A stretch of DNA of 64,000 nucleotides, from NCBI GenBank assembly GCA_934045075.1, contig OW203738.1:930001-994000 (forward strand), given 5' to 3'. A program made the position numbers and the translations under genes. This document shows positions 51,735-63,231 of this stretch, piece after piece; the stretch's first letter is position 1, and each line of letters opens with the position of its first letter. Origin of the DNA: Yponomeuta sedellus. Taxonomy: Eukaryota; Arthropoda; Insecta; Lepidoptera; Yponomeutidae. The notes below the pieces were generated by a model. That model was given only the letters and a program-made list of their open reading frames with translations. It had not been told where the DNA came from and made no database searches.

Positions 51735-52202
51735 TTAAATAAATACACACATAACCTCACGCCTGTATCCCAGAGGGGTGGGCAGAGACCACTTGCCACG
51801 ATCCTGACAGATCACCTTCGATTCGTCAACGTTCATAAGTCGTTGCATGCACGCACGCCGGTTCCGGTTCCGGGTACGTTTTATCTTCCCCTTTGCTAAT
51901 ACATCCCCTATTTGGTCGATATATGTCCGCCTAGATAGTCCCTTACTAGCTCTTCCACTTACATTCGCAATATATATTTGTTTTGTCAATCTTTCTTCCT
52001 TCATCCTCTCCATATGTCCAAACCAACGCAACATTCCTTTCTTAATTCTAGTCACTACATCCTCTTTCAGTCCACATCTTTCTCTAATCAGACTGCGAAC
52101 TGCTTTAACAAGTGAATAAAAATTTATTAGTTTAGCCCTTCCACTTACATTCGCAGTATATATTTGTTTCGTCAATCTTTCTTCCTTCATCCTCTCCATC
52201 AA
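51735..52202 (-). pseudogene. Non-LTR reverse transcriptase C-terminal fragment, internally duplicated
   Basis: The minus frame of 155 codons contains MLRWFGHMERMKEERLTKQI and RRACMQRLMNVDESKVICQD, typical of a LINE C-terminus. The MKEERLTKQIY.ANVSGRA block occurs twice, upstream and downstream of RERCGLKEDVVTRIKKGML, pointing to a rearranged junction. No RT catalytic domain. Confidence 0.8.
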
Positions 52203-52935
52203 CTCAACAAAAATTCAATAAAAAAAGGTTAAATACGCGAAGTCTGTACGAAACATACATTCAAATGTCGGCACATCTGTTTGTCTTTAATTAAGAGTTG
52301 ATGGCTCGGAGTTGGCTGGCGTGTTTGTGCGTCTGTTTGTTTGTTGCCAAGACATCGCCTCAGCCGCCTTTCCGGATACAGCTAGCGACTGAAATTCACG
52401 ATTAACCAGCCGTTTCTCGTACTCAAACATCTGTTAATCAAATCTTGTAATCTGTTAATCTACTGTTAATTGTCAGATGTATTTTTTTGTGTGCACTTTG
52501 GCTACCTGACCGCTGTTAAAATTACAGTAGATTAAGAAATTGTTAGTGTACGAGAAATTTGGCGGTCAATGAATTGGAATACATATAAATTCAGACACCT
52601 ACAAACACTCATATGAAGATAGCTTATCCAAAGAGTGGTGGCCTAGTGAAGGCTCTCTCCGTAAGCTCAAAACACGACCAATAGCACCATGGCAAGAGTC
52701 ACGCGTTTTGTAACGGTAAAATGACAAAATTTTACAGTTTGGAACGTTTTATAACTTTTATAATTATTAAATAAACTCTGGAACGACTTTATGTGTGGTT
52801 TTATTTGTAGAATTGTAGTAATATTAACAGAAAACTGGATAAAAACGGATAAATGGAGAAGCAGGTAAAAGTCAGATCTGGTCAAAGGGTAAAGTAGTAG
52901 TGGTGAAAAATGAGCGAAATCGAAGAATGTGTGAC
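52203..52935. other. Non-coding, no recognised feature
   Basis: AT-rich; no gene. Confidence 0.4.
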
Positions 52936-53151
52936 GTACATAATTTAAATATTTGATAGATGGAAAAAGAAATAAAAATGGTGTGAAGAGGTTTGCACCG
53001 TTACAAGTTAATGTAGTGGAAAGTCCCCACTTTTGACGTTTAAAACGCGCGACTAGAGACGTTTTACTAGGTAATAAGTTGTTTAATGTTAAAAGGCGTG
53101 CGTTTTATTGAAAAACATCACGATTCTATGTACTGGAGATTATTAAGTGAA

Positions 53152-53410
53152 ATGAAATGAAAAGGTTTTATTCAAAGCAGCGCAGAAACTGCGGCTTAAT
53201 GAACGTTGCAATTCAAACTAGGTGTCCATTTCAAAATCTAGATCATTTTGGAGAAAAAATGGACAAAAAAAACTCCAAACTTAGTCTTTTCAAAGTCCTT
53301 AATTAACATAGTATACATAATTATTAAGGCCGCCAGTTGTACTTTGTATCATTACATGTTTTATAATATGTGCTCTGGTGTACAATAAAGAATATTCTTA
53401 TCTTATTATA
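53152..53410 (+). repeat. Repeat family I joined to a jockey-like tail
   Basis: GAAATGAAAAGGTTTTATTC, GTGTCCATTTCAAAATCTAG, then AAGGCCGCCAGTTGTACTTT and GGTGTACAATAAAGAATATT. Confidence 0.7.
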
Positions 53411-53724
53411 AAACATAGAACTCATACATTGTACTGGCTTTAACTCCGGCAACGGCAATATCCTTCCTGCAAATTCTGGCGCGAGACCTGGGCAAGTCTA
53501 CACCGTCTAAAAAATTTATTTTTTTTAGCAGTCATTTCATCACATTAGAAAAACATATTTGACGGCACAATACTGAAAATACTAAACAAATAATATAATG
53601 GCACATCAGACATTACAAACATACTAAAAGAAAGAAAAAGACAAACACAATTAAATTGAGTTATTCTGTGCCATGCTGGGCATATCGCTTGTGGACCGCG
53701 TACCCAACGTAGAAATTCGTCCAA

Positions 53725-53995
53725 GAACGAAGGTCTAAGACGTTGGTAAGCGGATCACAGAGTTAAAGTAGAGATGGGCGGGACACTTGGCTAGAAGGGA
53801 AGACGGCCGGTGGACCAGGGCAGTATCGGAGTGGTGGCTAAGGCAGGGAAGGAGGTTGGTAGGCAGACCACCGACACGATGGTCAGACGACATCGTGAGG
53901 GTTGCGGGTAGGAGATGAATCAGATTAGCACAGGACCGTGAGGAATGGCGCAATAAAAAGGAGGCCTATGACCAGCAGTGGGTTGATGTGGGCTG
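53725..53995 (+). pseudogene. RTE-clade LINE C-terminal fragment
   Basis: Plus-strand words: LKWRWAGHLARREDGRW, GRRLVGRPPTRWSDDIVRVA, RLAQDREEWRNKKEAYDQQW. Close to the C-terminus of the 60.7-61.8 kb copy, but not the whole frame. Confidence 0.82.
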
Positions 53996-54282
53996 ATTAT
54001 AGAAGATTCTATAATCAGATGCTTAGTGTGGGGCCACAGAGCTTAGTGTGGGGCGACAGATAAACTGATTGCACTATTGAATTACTCCTATTATTGTTAT
54101 AAGGCAACCTGATGTCAATCCTCTGTGTGAAAAATCTTTGCTGAAATAAATAATTTTGAAAGTTTGAATTTTGAATTCTGTTAGAAGACAGTAAAGTCTT
54201 CCAAAATAATAAAGGATTACTATTTGCTATACTCCTGCGCGTGTGCGTGAAATGTAAGTGAAAGGAAATGTTTTAATGTATG

Positions 54283-54622
54283 GTATCAACTCTTTGTAGT
54301 CCCCACTGCCGGGGCACGGGTCTCTTCCTGTATCGCAGGAAGGTTAGGCCATACTCCACCACGGGGGCCAAATTCGGCTTGGTGGAGGATTGTAAGACAG
54401 TGGCGGGCCTTACTGTCAGAAGTTATGAAGCCGCCCATAAGGCCTCTGACATGGCTTAACGACTGCCATTACATGACAGCCGGCACCAACGGCTTAGCGT
54501 GCCTTGCGAAGCACGGAAGAGCTCGAAAAAATGCCACTGGCAGTAGTCACAGGACGGTCACCCATCCTGCGCCTGACCGCGCCTGTTGTTGCTTAACCAA
54601 GTGATTGATTCCAATCACTCGA
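54283..54622 (-). repeat. 5S-derived SINE, near full length
   Basis: Full tail to ATTGATTCCAATCACTCGA with GGTCACCCATCCTGCGCC. Confidence 0.9.
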
Positions 54623-54983
54623 AGAAGAGAAGGATTTTTTTTTAAACTGCAACTCCGATGAGTTTTCGAAAATAGCGACATTAGATACAGCAAACTAACA
54701 CACGAAAAGGCATTCTTCAAACCACAACAAAGCAAAATTGATCTCTTACTTTACACTCAAATGGAAGGGGTTCTTGTCTAGTCATTCTTTAAGCAAATAT
54801 AGCTCTTAATGTTCAGAAAACGATACGCATAATCGAACTGCAACTTAAGTATACAATGCACCACGTCATTGAAGTACAACCTGTCAAACAAATCGCTTCA
54901 TTGATTGACAAAAATAATGGGCATAAGCGTAGGATTGAAATAAAAAGTCATGGTTTTAAATTACGTTATTGATAGCCTGTCAG
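54623..54983. other. Non-coding spacer between inverted SINEs
   Basis: No feature recognised. Confidence 0.4.
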
Positions 54984-54984
54984 A

Positions 54985-55321
54985 AGCGGTCGTGGCCTAG
55001 TCGAACCGAGTGATTGGAATCAATCACTTGGTTAAGCAAGAACAGGCGCGGTCAGGCGCAGGATGGGTGACCGTCCTGTGACTACCGCCAGTGGCATTTT
55101 TCCGAGCTCTTCCGTGCTTCGCAAGGCACATTAAGCCGTTGGTGCCGGCTGTCATGTAATGGCAGTCGTTAAGCCATGTCAGAGGCCTTATGGGCGGCTT
55201 GATAACTTCTGACAGTCCTTCACCAACCCGGACTTGGCCCCCGTGGTGGAGTATGGCCTAACCTTTCTGCGGTGCAGGAAGAGACCCGTGCCCCAGCAGT
55301 GGAGACATACAAGGGTTGATC
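54985..55321 (+). repeat. 5S-derived SINE, near full length
   Basis: GCGGTCGTGGCCTAGTCGAA, GGTTAAGCAAGAACAGGCGC, GGATGGGTGACCG. A short deletion in the middle (ACAGTCCTTCACC). Confidence 0.9.
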
Positions 55322-55940
55322 ACAAACGAACGAACTTATCTAGACGATTTTGATTACAACACACTCGTAGTAGGTCAAGAACTGGTATGGACTTAGTGTT
55401 AATTACCCCACAGAATTGTGCTCAAGATAACAAAGATTCCTACAGCTTCAAGCCTTTTAACAATAGGGGCCGTTGACCCCTAACGACTTCGTAAGGGTCA
55501 TTACTCTGTAAACACAATATTATCATTAGAAAATTCTACGGAACCCCGAAAGCAGCGGTTTCTTTTGAGCTGTCAAAAAAACGTCCGGTCTTTGTGCAGA
55601 TTTGTTGACAATGGTTTGGAAAAATGTGCGGGTGACGTTTTCACTGATAATGGCTACCCCCCCTGGTGACGCGGCTTGAATGTACAATGGCCGACTGACA
55701 GGGGATGGGCAATGGGAGGTGATCTTTAATTTTAAGGTTTGGTAACAGTTTTTATTTTGTTAAGTACCCAAAAACTAGGCGTTTTCTTCTGACTGCCTTA
55801 TCACCATGCAACCATTAGGTTAGGTTAGTCTTTTTTAATTTTTTTATAATCTTTATTTGAAAGGATTTTGTACAAAAAATGACAATGTCACCCTTATAGA
55901 TACAGACAGACAGTACAGATTTTGACGTTAATGCCACAAG
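55322..55940. other. Non-coding, no recognised feature
   Basis: No gene; unassigned. Confidence 0.4.
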
Positions 55941-56130
55941 TATTACATGAAATGAAATGAAATGAAATGAATATACTTTATTGCACACCAGGAATTACAA
56001 TTTAGAAAATAAGAAGATACAGATTAAGGTACAATTGGCGGTCTTATTACTAAAAGTAATTTCTTCCAGACAACCCTTGATGGAAAACACAAAAGAACTG
56101 AAAGACGGGTAGTTGGTGCAACTAATGACA
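55941..56130 (-). repeat. Jockey-like LINE 3' region
   Basis: Preceded by GAAATGAAATGAAATGAAAT. The minus strand has GGTGTGCAATAAAGTATATT and GGTTGTCTGGAAGAAATTAC. Confidence 0.65.
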
Positions 56131-56340
56131 TAATTAGGAAAAGAAGGCAAATTTTAATAAACATCCATAGACAATACATAAATAAAATATAAAATAAACA
56201 TACATAATATATACAAATAATATCATCCGGGAGAAGAAGATAGATGAATATAATACACATACATGTTACTTAAAATTTAACTTAAATGTTGCTTATACTA
56301 CTAACTCTAGCAGAAATACCAAATTTCACCAACCACCTTC

Positions 56341-56387
56341 AATAGCATTTTGGCTTCATCAGAGAGAGGGAAAGCCAAAATGCTATT
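56341..56387. repeat. Hairpin, 16-bp arms
   Basis: AATAGCATTTTGGCTT and exact complement, 15-nt loop. Confidence 0.85.
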
Positions 56388-56647
56388 GCAGCCGAAATTT
56401 AAATATTTGAAAATGATAGAAAGAAAAAGAAATAAAAATGGTGCAAAGAGGTTTGCACCGTTACAGTCTTAAGGCTTTGACGCGGGGCACGATGAAAGCT
56501 AGAAGATCATCTGGGAAATAGCGCACAAATACTGAAAATGTTTGCCGGTGGCTTTAGTCAAGTACAGCAACGCAAGCTAATAATATTATTGTTTTAAAAC
56601 ATAAAACATGACGGGGCAAGAACCTCAGCAGCATCATTAGAAAGGAT

Positions 56648-56745
56648 GATACCAGCATTGCTGGTATCGTGCTTTCTTATCATGCTGGTGATTAATTATC
56701 ATGACATTTAAGCATGATACCAGCATTGCTGATATCAATGTCATG
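56648..56745. repeat. Nested palindromes
   Basis: GATACCAGCATTGCTGGTATC (56648-56668) and a second near-copy (GATACCAGCATTGCTGATATC) inside CATGACATT...AATGTCATG (56700-56745). Confidence 0.85.
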
Positions 56746-56775
56746 AAAATTAATCAACTTAACTATTTTTATTTT

Positions 56776-56960
56776 TAATGCACAAAGCCGTGCTAAGGAC
56801 GATTTTAAAAACCTATTTAGAGGCTAATTATTTAGATGCCGGTGAGTCGCCCATTAGCTCAGTTGGAAAGAGCGCTGGCACGGATAGCCAGAGGTCGCGG
56901 GTTCGAGTCCCGGCATGGGTGGAATGTTTAGCCTCTAAATAGGTTTTTAAAGTGACCTAG
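56776..56960 (+). repeat. tRNA-like SINE family A, with inverted tail piece at 5' side
   Basis: Begins as a reversed tail (TTTTTAATGCACAAAGCCGT to AACCTATTTAGAGGC, 56776-56828), then a forward copy from GATGCCGGTGAGTCGCCCAT to AATAGGTTTTTA. Confidence 0.85.
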
Positions 56961-57394
56961 ATATTTTTACGCATCAGACGTTCCAACTGAGTTGCGCCGC
57001 TAAATATTATAATTATTTTATATAAAGCAACTTTTCAGTGAAACCCTATTGTAAACATTGTAGTCTGTGATTGTATTAAATACATATAAACGACTAGATG
57101 ACTCCCGTTACTTCATCAGCGCAGGATTAGTATTTCGAGTAGCTTAAATTAGCGTAGCGTAGAATGTAACCAACATTATGACATTAAAATTATCACGTAA
57201 CTAATTGGCTCACAGTTTGAAAAATATTACGAAATATATTTGTAAATTGTAGACTATGTGTTATTTTAATGTCTAAGCTATACTATTGTGAAGTTTGATT
57301 AAAATCTATGCAGTAGTTTTTTACGTGACAGAGTAACAAACATCCATACTTGCAAAATTTTGCGTGCATTATATGAGTAGGATGGATTCGTTAG
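56961..57394. other. Non-coding with LINE-tail remnant
   Basis: CAGAGTAACAAACATCCATA at 57.33 kb is a common insect repeat end. No gene. Confidence 0.45.
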
Positions 57395-57545
57395 TTAAAA
57401 TAAGATAAGATAAGAATATTGTTTATTGTATCCCGGAAAATTGGTACTGAACAGCAAATACAGAAGATAAGATACAATTGGCGGGCTTATTGCTAATAGA
57501 AATTTCTTCCAGGCGACCTCAAAGTGGAGAATTTGCCGAAGGAGA
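57395..57545 (-). repeat. Jockey-like LINE 3' region
   Basis: ACAATTGGCGGGCTTATTGC and AATTTCTTCCAGGCGACC as at 56.0 kb. Confidence 0.65.
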
Positions 57546-57868
57546 AATATTATTAAACAAACGTATACGTAATAATGAACTTACATAAATCATACTTGAA
57601 TACTATAAATAAATTAGTTAAGTAATAATAATTAGTTCGCAATCTATCTCGTCCACACTGCTCGGAATACTTTTCTGTTCCTCCCATCCCTCTGAAAGAC
57701 ACTTTTGTGATTATTTACCGTCGATGAAGCGTAATTTATTTCTCGTTTAGCCGCCCATAAACCCGCCGCCGCCATTACTGCGACCGCCGACTTTCTTTTG
57801 TTATTTGCAGGACTAATAATAGTAATATTACTCGTGGCGGAGTAAACCGACAGATTAAGAAGAGGAAG

Positions 57869-58113
57869 ACGGAGGCCGTGGCGCAGCGGTTTGGCAAGCT
57901 GACTGTAAAACCGAAGATCTCAAGTTCGATCCCCGGCCGGGTCAAACTAGGCAACGAAATTTTCTAGTTTGTCTCGAGTCTTGAATGTTATCTATGTATT
58001 TATTGTATTAAATCTATCGTCGAGTTAGCACCTATAACACAAGTCATATAGTTGAACTTAGTATAAGGCTAACGAGATCTGTGTAATATGTCCATGAATA
58101 TTTGTTTAGATAA
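57869..58113 (+). repeat. tRNA-headed SINE family E
   Basis: GAGGCCGTGGCGCAGCGGTT, AGTTCGATCCCCGGCCGGGT, TAAGGCTAACGAGATCTGTG. Confidence 0.88.
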
Positions 58114-58362
58114 GAAAATCTTAACTTGGTTTAGTCTTGAGGTAAGCAGCAGGTAGGCAATTTTAGCCTCTAAATAGGATTTTAAAAGCAGGTAAGTAAC
58201 AATGGACTCGCAAGCGGGAGTTCGAGTTCACAAGTTCGATTGCCAGTGCATGCATGTACCAATATAAACATTTGTGAGTAGGAAAACATCGTGAGAAAAC
58301 CTCAGTGTCTGCGGTTTAAAATACCTTTGCGCTTGAAATTGTCAATACACAGTAATGCATGT

Positions 58363-58480
58363 CTAACAATACTTCACCAACTCGGACTTGGCCCTCGTGG
58401 TGGAGTATGGCCTAAACTTCTTGCGATGCAGGGAGAGACCCATGCCCCAGCAGTGGGGACAAACAAAGGGTTGATATTAT
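58363..58480 (+). repeat. 5S-derived SINE tail
   Basis: CTTCACCAACTCGGACTTGG to GGGTTGATATTATCA, followed by an AT dinucleotide run. Confidence 0.78.
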
Positions 58481-58564
58481 CATCGCCATAATATATATAT
58501 ATATAACGTAGAGACCAGCAAATCCCACTTGCCACGATACCGACATTCAGCCCGACATTATTGA

Positions 58565-58768
58565 CAGATAGCCCTCCCCTAAAGAGCGCCACGTTGTGCT
58601 ATCATAGGGGGTAATGCCCATAATCCCCACGCTGGGCATGCGGGTTGGGGTCGCAGTTTGGTGGAATTGTACTGCAGGGGGCGCTGCTGCCCACCCCCCG
58701 GTTTGTGTCCCTTAGTCACCTTTTACGACACCCGAGGGAAGAATTGGGCTAGTGATACTCTCTATGCC
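58565..58768 (-). repeat. Repeat family B
   Basis: AGCCCTCCCCTAAAGAGCGC to CCGAGGGAAGAATTGGGC. Confidence 0.85.
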
Positions 58769-58829
58769 GATACCACATATCATTAATAGACCAAAGAAAC
58801 CTAACTTTAAAAATAAAAATAAACAATTT

Positions 58830-58943
58830 CCTCTGCATCTACCTAATGAGATGATTTAAACGGCGTCCAGTGGCATCTTCACTCACACTAGATGGGTGAA
58901 GGGACCTTTCGGACGCTGCAGTGCCTGGGACAAGGTTTTAGAT
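58830..58943 (+). repeat. Repeat family D
   Basis: CTCTGCATCTACCTAATGAG to CAGTGCCTGGGACAAGG. Confidence 0.75.
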
Positions 58944-59600
58944 GGTTTTGCAAGATAAATTCATCTCTACTGGAATCAAATCGAAACCGACCGACCGACC
59001 GACTAGCGATCTCGAAATACCGTCGAATAAACGGTAGAATTTCCTGCGCAGGGACAAATACTTACAAAATGCTGGGAGTGGATTAGGCAAGCCCCACGGC
59101 CAGCCAAGTCCGAAGGTTGCGAATAATTCCTTTAGAAGCACACGAGGAACAAAATCTCATAAAGGTGAGGTCTTGTTGAATGAGAGATAGCGAACAAGCG
59201 GAATTCGCTTATCGACGTTAACGCTTTGTTCTTGAGAAACGAGGATTTATTTAATATGAAAATATCCAAATTTGATTCTCGGTATTCAGGTGATATTGAC
59301 TTTATTTCGAACAAACTATTTTTGTTGTCTGTATAATCGAATTCTACTGATATTATAATTCAGTAATACTAATATCATTATATTCACTATAATTCACTAA
59401 TTTCCTATATCAATGAAATATTTTAATTTTAAGTTTGTGCATATTTTAATATGGCACTTCAAAACGTTGCGTGCCCTGGCGGGTCGACAAGGATCATATG
59501 AAACAACTGTTAAGTTAAAATGTAAGAACCCTAACACTTGTGGAATGCAATAAAGTATTGAGAAGCAGTGGTAGCGGAGCAATGTAGAACCGACTCCGGA
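58944..59600. other. Non-coding, no recognised feature
   Basis: Short overlapping frames only; no gene. Confidence 0.4.
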
Positions 59601-59830
59601 CCCAAGTAGGTCGCTGCAGACAAAATCTAAGCAGGTGGGGTTATATTGCACCAACGGAGGAGATATGTGATTGTGGAGCCTCATCGCAATCCATGGTGCA
59701 CCTGCTCCAATGTCCATTGTGCCATCACACCTGCACTCTGGAGGACCTAACAGAGGCCAACGCTGCTGCAATTGCAGTAGCCAACTATTGGGCAGGAAAA
59801 ATATAAATTGGTCGAATCGCTGACACGAAA
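59601..59830 (+). pseudogene. Retrotransposon C-terminal fragment with Cys/His motif
   Basis: Plus strand reads GGDMCDCGASSQSMVHLLQC then PLCHHTCTLEDLTEANAAAI and ends VANYWAGKI-stop. The C.CG...HLL.CP.C..TC pattern closes a class of non-LTR polyproteins. Ends in GAAGAAGAAGAA. Confidence 0.75.
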
Positions 59831-59837
59831 AGAAGAA

Positions 59838-59985
59838 GAAGAATGTAGAAAGTGGTAGCTTCTCAATCGGGATGTCGTGGGTTCGAACCCGGACCAAAAA
59901 TATTGCTTTCTAATGTAGAAGTTATAGTAGTAATACTACTCGCTGACGGCGAGGGAAAACATCGTGAGGAAATAATGAGTCTGTT
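59838..59985 (+). repeat. tRNA-headed SINE family C, plus orientation
   Basis: GGGTTCGAACCC B box, TACTCGCTGACGGCGAGGGA and AACATCGTGAGGAAATAATG. Confidence 0.6.
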
Positions 59986-60017
59986 GTGTTAACACACCTC
60001 AGCGCTTGTTACGTCGC

Positions 60018-60143
60018 CGTCGTCGTCAGGCTATACTAGTCCACTGCTGGACATAGCCCTCCCCTAAAGAGCGCCACGTTGTGCTATCATAGGGGGTAAT
60101 GCCCATAATCCCCACGCTGGGCATGCGGATTATGCATTACGTA
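60018..60143 (-). repeat. Repeat family B, partial
   Basis: GTCAGGCTATACTAGTCCAC to CCCCACGCTGGGCATGCGG. Confidence 0.82.
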
Positions 60144-60712
60144 TTATAGCACGCTTGCTATGTAAAATAGGTCAAATATGATGCTAAGTGCGGAAATCTC
60201 AGATCTAACTAAATTATTAAGTATTGAGCCTGCCTTTCTGTTATTTATCCAACGCTACCGCTCTCTCTTATGGTCGCAGCTCAAGCGGCCCTCCAGATAA
60301 GTGCTCGGGTAATCCCCCGCCGCATTACTCTGCCCAGGGAACCACCAACGCTGCTCTGTTAATATTTTATTGACAAACCGTCTTAGTGACGCCTTACAGC
60401 CCTACAGAAGTATTTAGTAAGGAAATGGTAGGTGGTGTCTAAGTGATATTGTGTAAAGATATTGAAGGTGATAGAGATTCTCTTTTATGTACATGTGTGG
60501 GGTTTTGCTTAATGTTTTGTTGAAGGCGTCTCCTGTACTACAATTTTTTATGGTACTTTATAATACATCGCTTTTTTTCGTGATGAAGCCCATACTTTCT
60601 CTATGATAGAGAATAAAATATATCGATTGTTTCAAGATTTTTTTTAAAGTAAAGAATAAAGTCAGGAATTCGGCAAGCAAATGCGTGGTCTTAAAAAAAT
60701 AAAGTTAAAGTA
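60144..60712. other. Non-coding, minor repeat fragments
   Basis: A family C body word (GATGCTAAGTGCGGAAATCT) at 60.18 kb. No gene. Confidence 0.45.
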
Positions 60713-61822
60713 TTATATTGCAGATAATCTATCTATCCAGCCCATGAATGAAGCCCGCTGCTGGGTATAGGCCTCTTCCATTTCACGCCAACTCTCCCGG
60801 TCCCTAGCCAATCTCGACCACTTACCCCCGGCCGCTTTTTTAATGTCATCCCTCCAACGGGCAAGTGGTCTACCCACCGAACGACGACCGGTTCTTGGCC
60901 ACCACTCCGTGACTGCCCTTGTCCACCTTCCGTCATCCCGTCTCATCAGGTGTCCCGCCCATCTCCACTTCAACTTTGTGATCCGTGTGCCCACATCTTC
61001 GACTCTGGTCTTTTGTCGGAATGCAACGTTGCGCACTCGATCAAGAAGTGAAATGCCTAACATGGCTCGCTCCATGGCTCTCTGTGCGACTTGGATTTTT
61101 TCCATGTTAGCCTTTGTGAGCGTCCACGTTTCGGCACCGTACGTGAGTATGGGTAGAATGCATTGGTTAAATGCCTTGGTCTTTAGGCATTGTGGGATTT
61201 TCGCTTTAAAGATATCGTCCAGCTTCTTAAAGGCAGCCCATCCCAACTGGATTCGTCTAGCGATCTCTTTCTCCTGAGAGCATTGGCTGAATGACAAAGT
61301 ATGGCCAAGATAGACGTACTCATCGACTACTTCTAACACAGAATTACCGATCTTTATGACCGGAGCCTGTACTTCAGTGGGATGATTTGCCATGATTTGC
61401 GTCTTAGCCATATTCATCCTCAAGCCAACCCTCAGGGATGCTTCGTGCAATTCTGCGAGCATGGTCTGGAGGTCATTAGCGTCCTCAGCTAAGATGATTA
61501 GGTCGTCAGCAAAACGCAGGTGCGACAAGCGAGCCCCGTTGATGTTGATGCCTCTTTCACCCCAGTCGATCGTCTTTACGACGTCTTCAAGGACATTGGT
61601 AAAGAGCTTGGGTGAAAGAGTGTCACCTTGTCGGACGCCTCGCTGCAAAGGCACGGCGGTGAGCGAGTGCATGCGCACCTGCATTGTGGCGGCTCTATAC
61701 AGTTCTCGGAGTAGGTCCACATACCGTTTGTCAATGCCACAGCGATGGAGAGAGTGGAACACAGCCCAGTGTTCGACACTGTCAAAAGCCTTGCAGATAA
61801 TAATTATTTTATTGTAGAGCAA
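60713..61822 (-). CDS. 5'-truncated RTE-clade LINE reverse transcriptase
   Basis: An open frame of 369 codons holding the reverse transcriptase from motif A to the C-terminus: KAFDSVEHW (11-19), RGVRQGDTLSPKLF (61-74), the catalytic LRFADDLIIL (102-111), then GLRMNMAKTQIM, EKEIARRIQLGWAAF, LPILTYGAETWTLT and the C-terminal LKWRWAGHLMRRDDGRW and VGRPLARWRDDI. The apurinic endonuclease and the start of the RT domain are missing; residues 1-10 are read from flanking AT-rich DNA, so this start is artificial. The element was cut at about 61.79 kb, as is usual for 5'-truncated LINE insertions. No stop interrupts the remaining 360 codons, so the copy is young. It could have supplied tails for families such as the 5S-derived SINE, which end in similar CAGCAGTGG words. 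Confidence 0.9.
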   Translation of the reverse strand: MLYNKIIIICKAFDSVEHWAVFHSLHRCGIDKRYVDLLRELYRAATMQVRMHSLTAVPLQRGVRQGDTLSPKLFTNVLEDVVKTIDWGERGININGARLSHLRFADDLIILAEDANDLQTMLAELHEASLRVGLRMNMAKTQIMANHPTEVQAPVIKIGNSVLEVVDEYVYLGHTLSFSQCSQEKEIARRIQLGWAAFKKLDDIFKAKIPQCLKTKAFNQCILPILTYGAETWTLTKANMEKIQVAQRAMERAMLGISLLDRVRNVAFRQKTRVEDVGTRITKLKWRWAGHLMRRDDGRWTRAVTEWWPRTGRRSVGRPLARWRDDIKKAAGGKWSRLARDRESWREMEEAYTQQRASFMGWIDRLSAI

Positions 61823-61858
61823 AGGTTTTCCCTAAGTGGGAGTATGGACTTCATCATT

Positions 61859-62173
61859 GAGTTAAGCAACTCGCGGGTCAGGTGCAGGATGGGTGACCGT
61901 CCCGTGAATACCGCTACTAACATTTTTGCGAGTGCTTCTGTGCTTTGCAAGGCACGCTAAGCCGTTGGTGCCGGCTGTCATATAAAGGTCGTCGTTTTAA
62001 GCCATGTCAGAGGCCTTATAAGCAGCTTGATTACTTCTGACAGTAAGGCCCGCCACTGTCTTACAATCCTCCACCAACCCAGACTTGGCCACCGTGGTGG
62101 TGTATGGCCTAACCTTCCTGCGATGGAAGAGACCCGTGCTCCAGCAGTGGGGACACATAAGGGTTGTTATCGA
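61859..62173 (+). repeat. 5S-derived SINE, partial 5' core
   Basis: GAGTTAAGCAACTCGCGGGT, GGATGGGTGACCG, then the standard body and a GGGACACATAAGGGTTG tail. Confidence 0.85.
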
Positions 62174-63033
62174 AACGCAGTTGCAAGTTACCACCAAAAC
62201 CTTTATCTCCCTAGTCCAGTCAAAAAATAAATACAGCTATCGGTCCTGCAGAGTAAGACGCGCATAATCTTTATGCTAGTGTTAATTGCAGGGGTCCGGG
62301 GCCTGGAATCGGCTTACTCTGATCAGCTTAGCCGGAGCGACACTGGCAATATACAGAGCGGAAAGAATACAGGGGGCTTAAAAGGCTTCTTTCTGTGTAC
62401 GATAAATAATGTTCTATCTTCTCACATGTTTACCGTTTAAGATAATATAACGATATTATACTTTATTAGCTGGGTTTTAGGATGGGAATTAGAATTTTCC
62501 CGCAGTAAAACGTAGCCCATGTAACTTAGTTATCTATGTTTATCTTAACTATATAATATATAGATGAGTAGTCCAGTTACAAAACTGGCTAGTTTGCCAA
62601 AATCCAACTGCGAGAAAAGTAGAAAAAACTGTACTGAGATATCTGTGGACAACAAAAGCACAAAACCTGTGGCAGATCGTTGTCTATGGGATTAAATTAA
62701 AGAAAACAATAAGTGTTCATTGTTGTATTACCAAGTTTTATTAAAAATGAGATCAAAAATTACAAATAACCAGTTTTCCAAGTTGACGCCCTAAGTGACT
62801 AGTTTTGCTACAGTAATTAATTGACTTAGCTAGTGTTGGCACAGTGTCAAACTAGTAACTGATAACGATACACCTAGATAAATAGTTAATACATATTATG
62901 TATTATTAGTAGTTTAATAACACTATAATCGTCATCACACTATTTAAGACATCATTACACTTCTTCTAATATTATTAAGGCGAAAGTTGGTGAGTGTGTA
63001 TGTTTAACACACTCACTAACTCGTGTTAAGGTC
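62174..63033. other. Non-coding, possible decayed MITE
   Basis: CAGTTACAAAACTGGCTAG at 62.58 kb and ACTAGTAACTG at 62.85 kb are weakly inverted. No gene. Confidence 0.35.
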
Positions 63034-63195
63034 ATTTTTTAAAAACCTATTTAGAGGCAAAAAATTTCACCCATGCCGGGACTCGAAGCCGCGACCCCCG
63101 GCTAACCGTGCCAGCGCTCTCCCAACTGAGCTAATGGGCAAGTACTGGCATAAGTGAAATTTCGAACCTCTTTACTGTTTAATTCTCTGTATTAG
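63034..63195 (-). repeat. tRNA-like SINE family A, diverged
   Basis: AAAAACCTATTTAGAGGC, GGGACTCGAAGCCGCGACC, TTCTCTGTATTAG. It joins a plus-oriented tail piece (63196-63231). Confidence 0.82.
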
Positions 63196-63231
63196 TCCCG
63201 GCATGAGGGGAATGTTTAGCCTCTAAATAGG

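Noticed and set aside
61392..61817. 141-residue plus-strand frame
   Set aside because: Shadow of the reverse transcriptase frame on the opposite strand.
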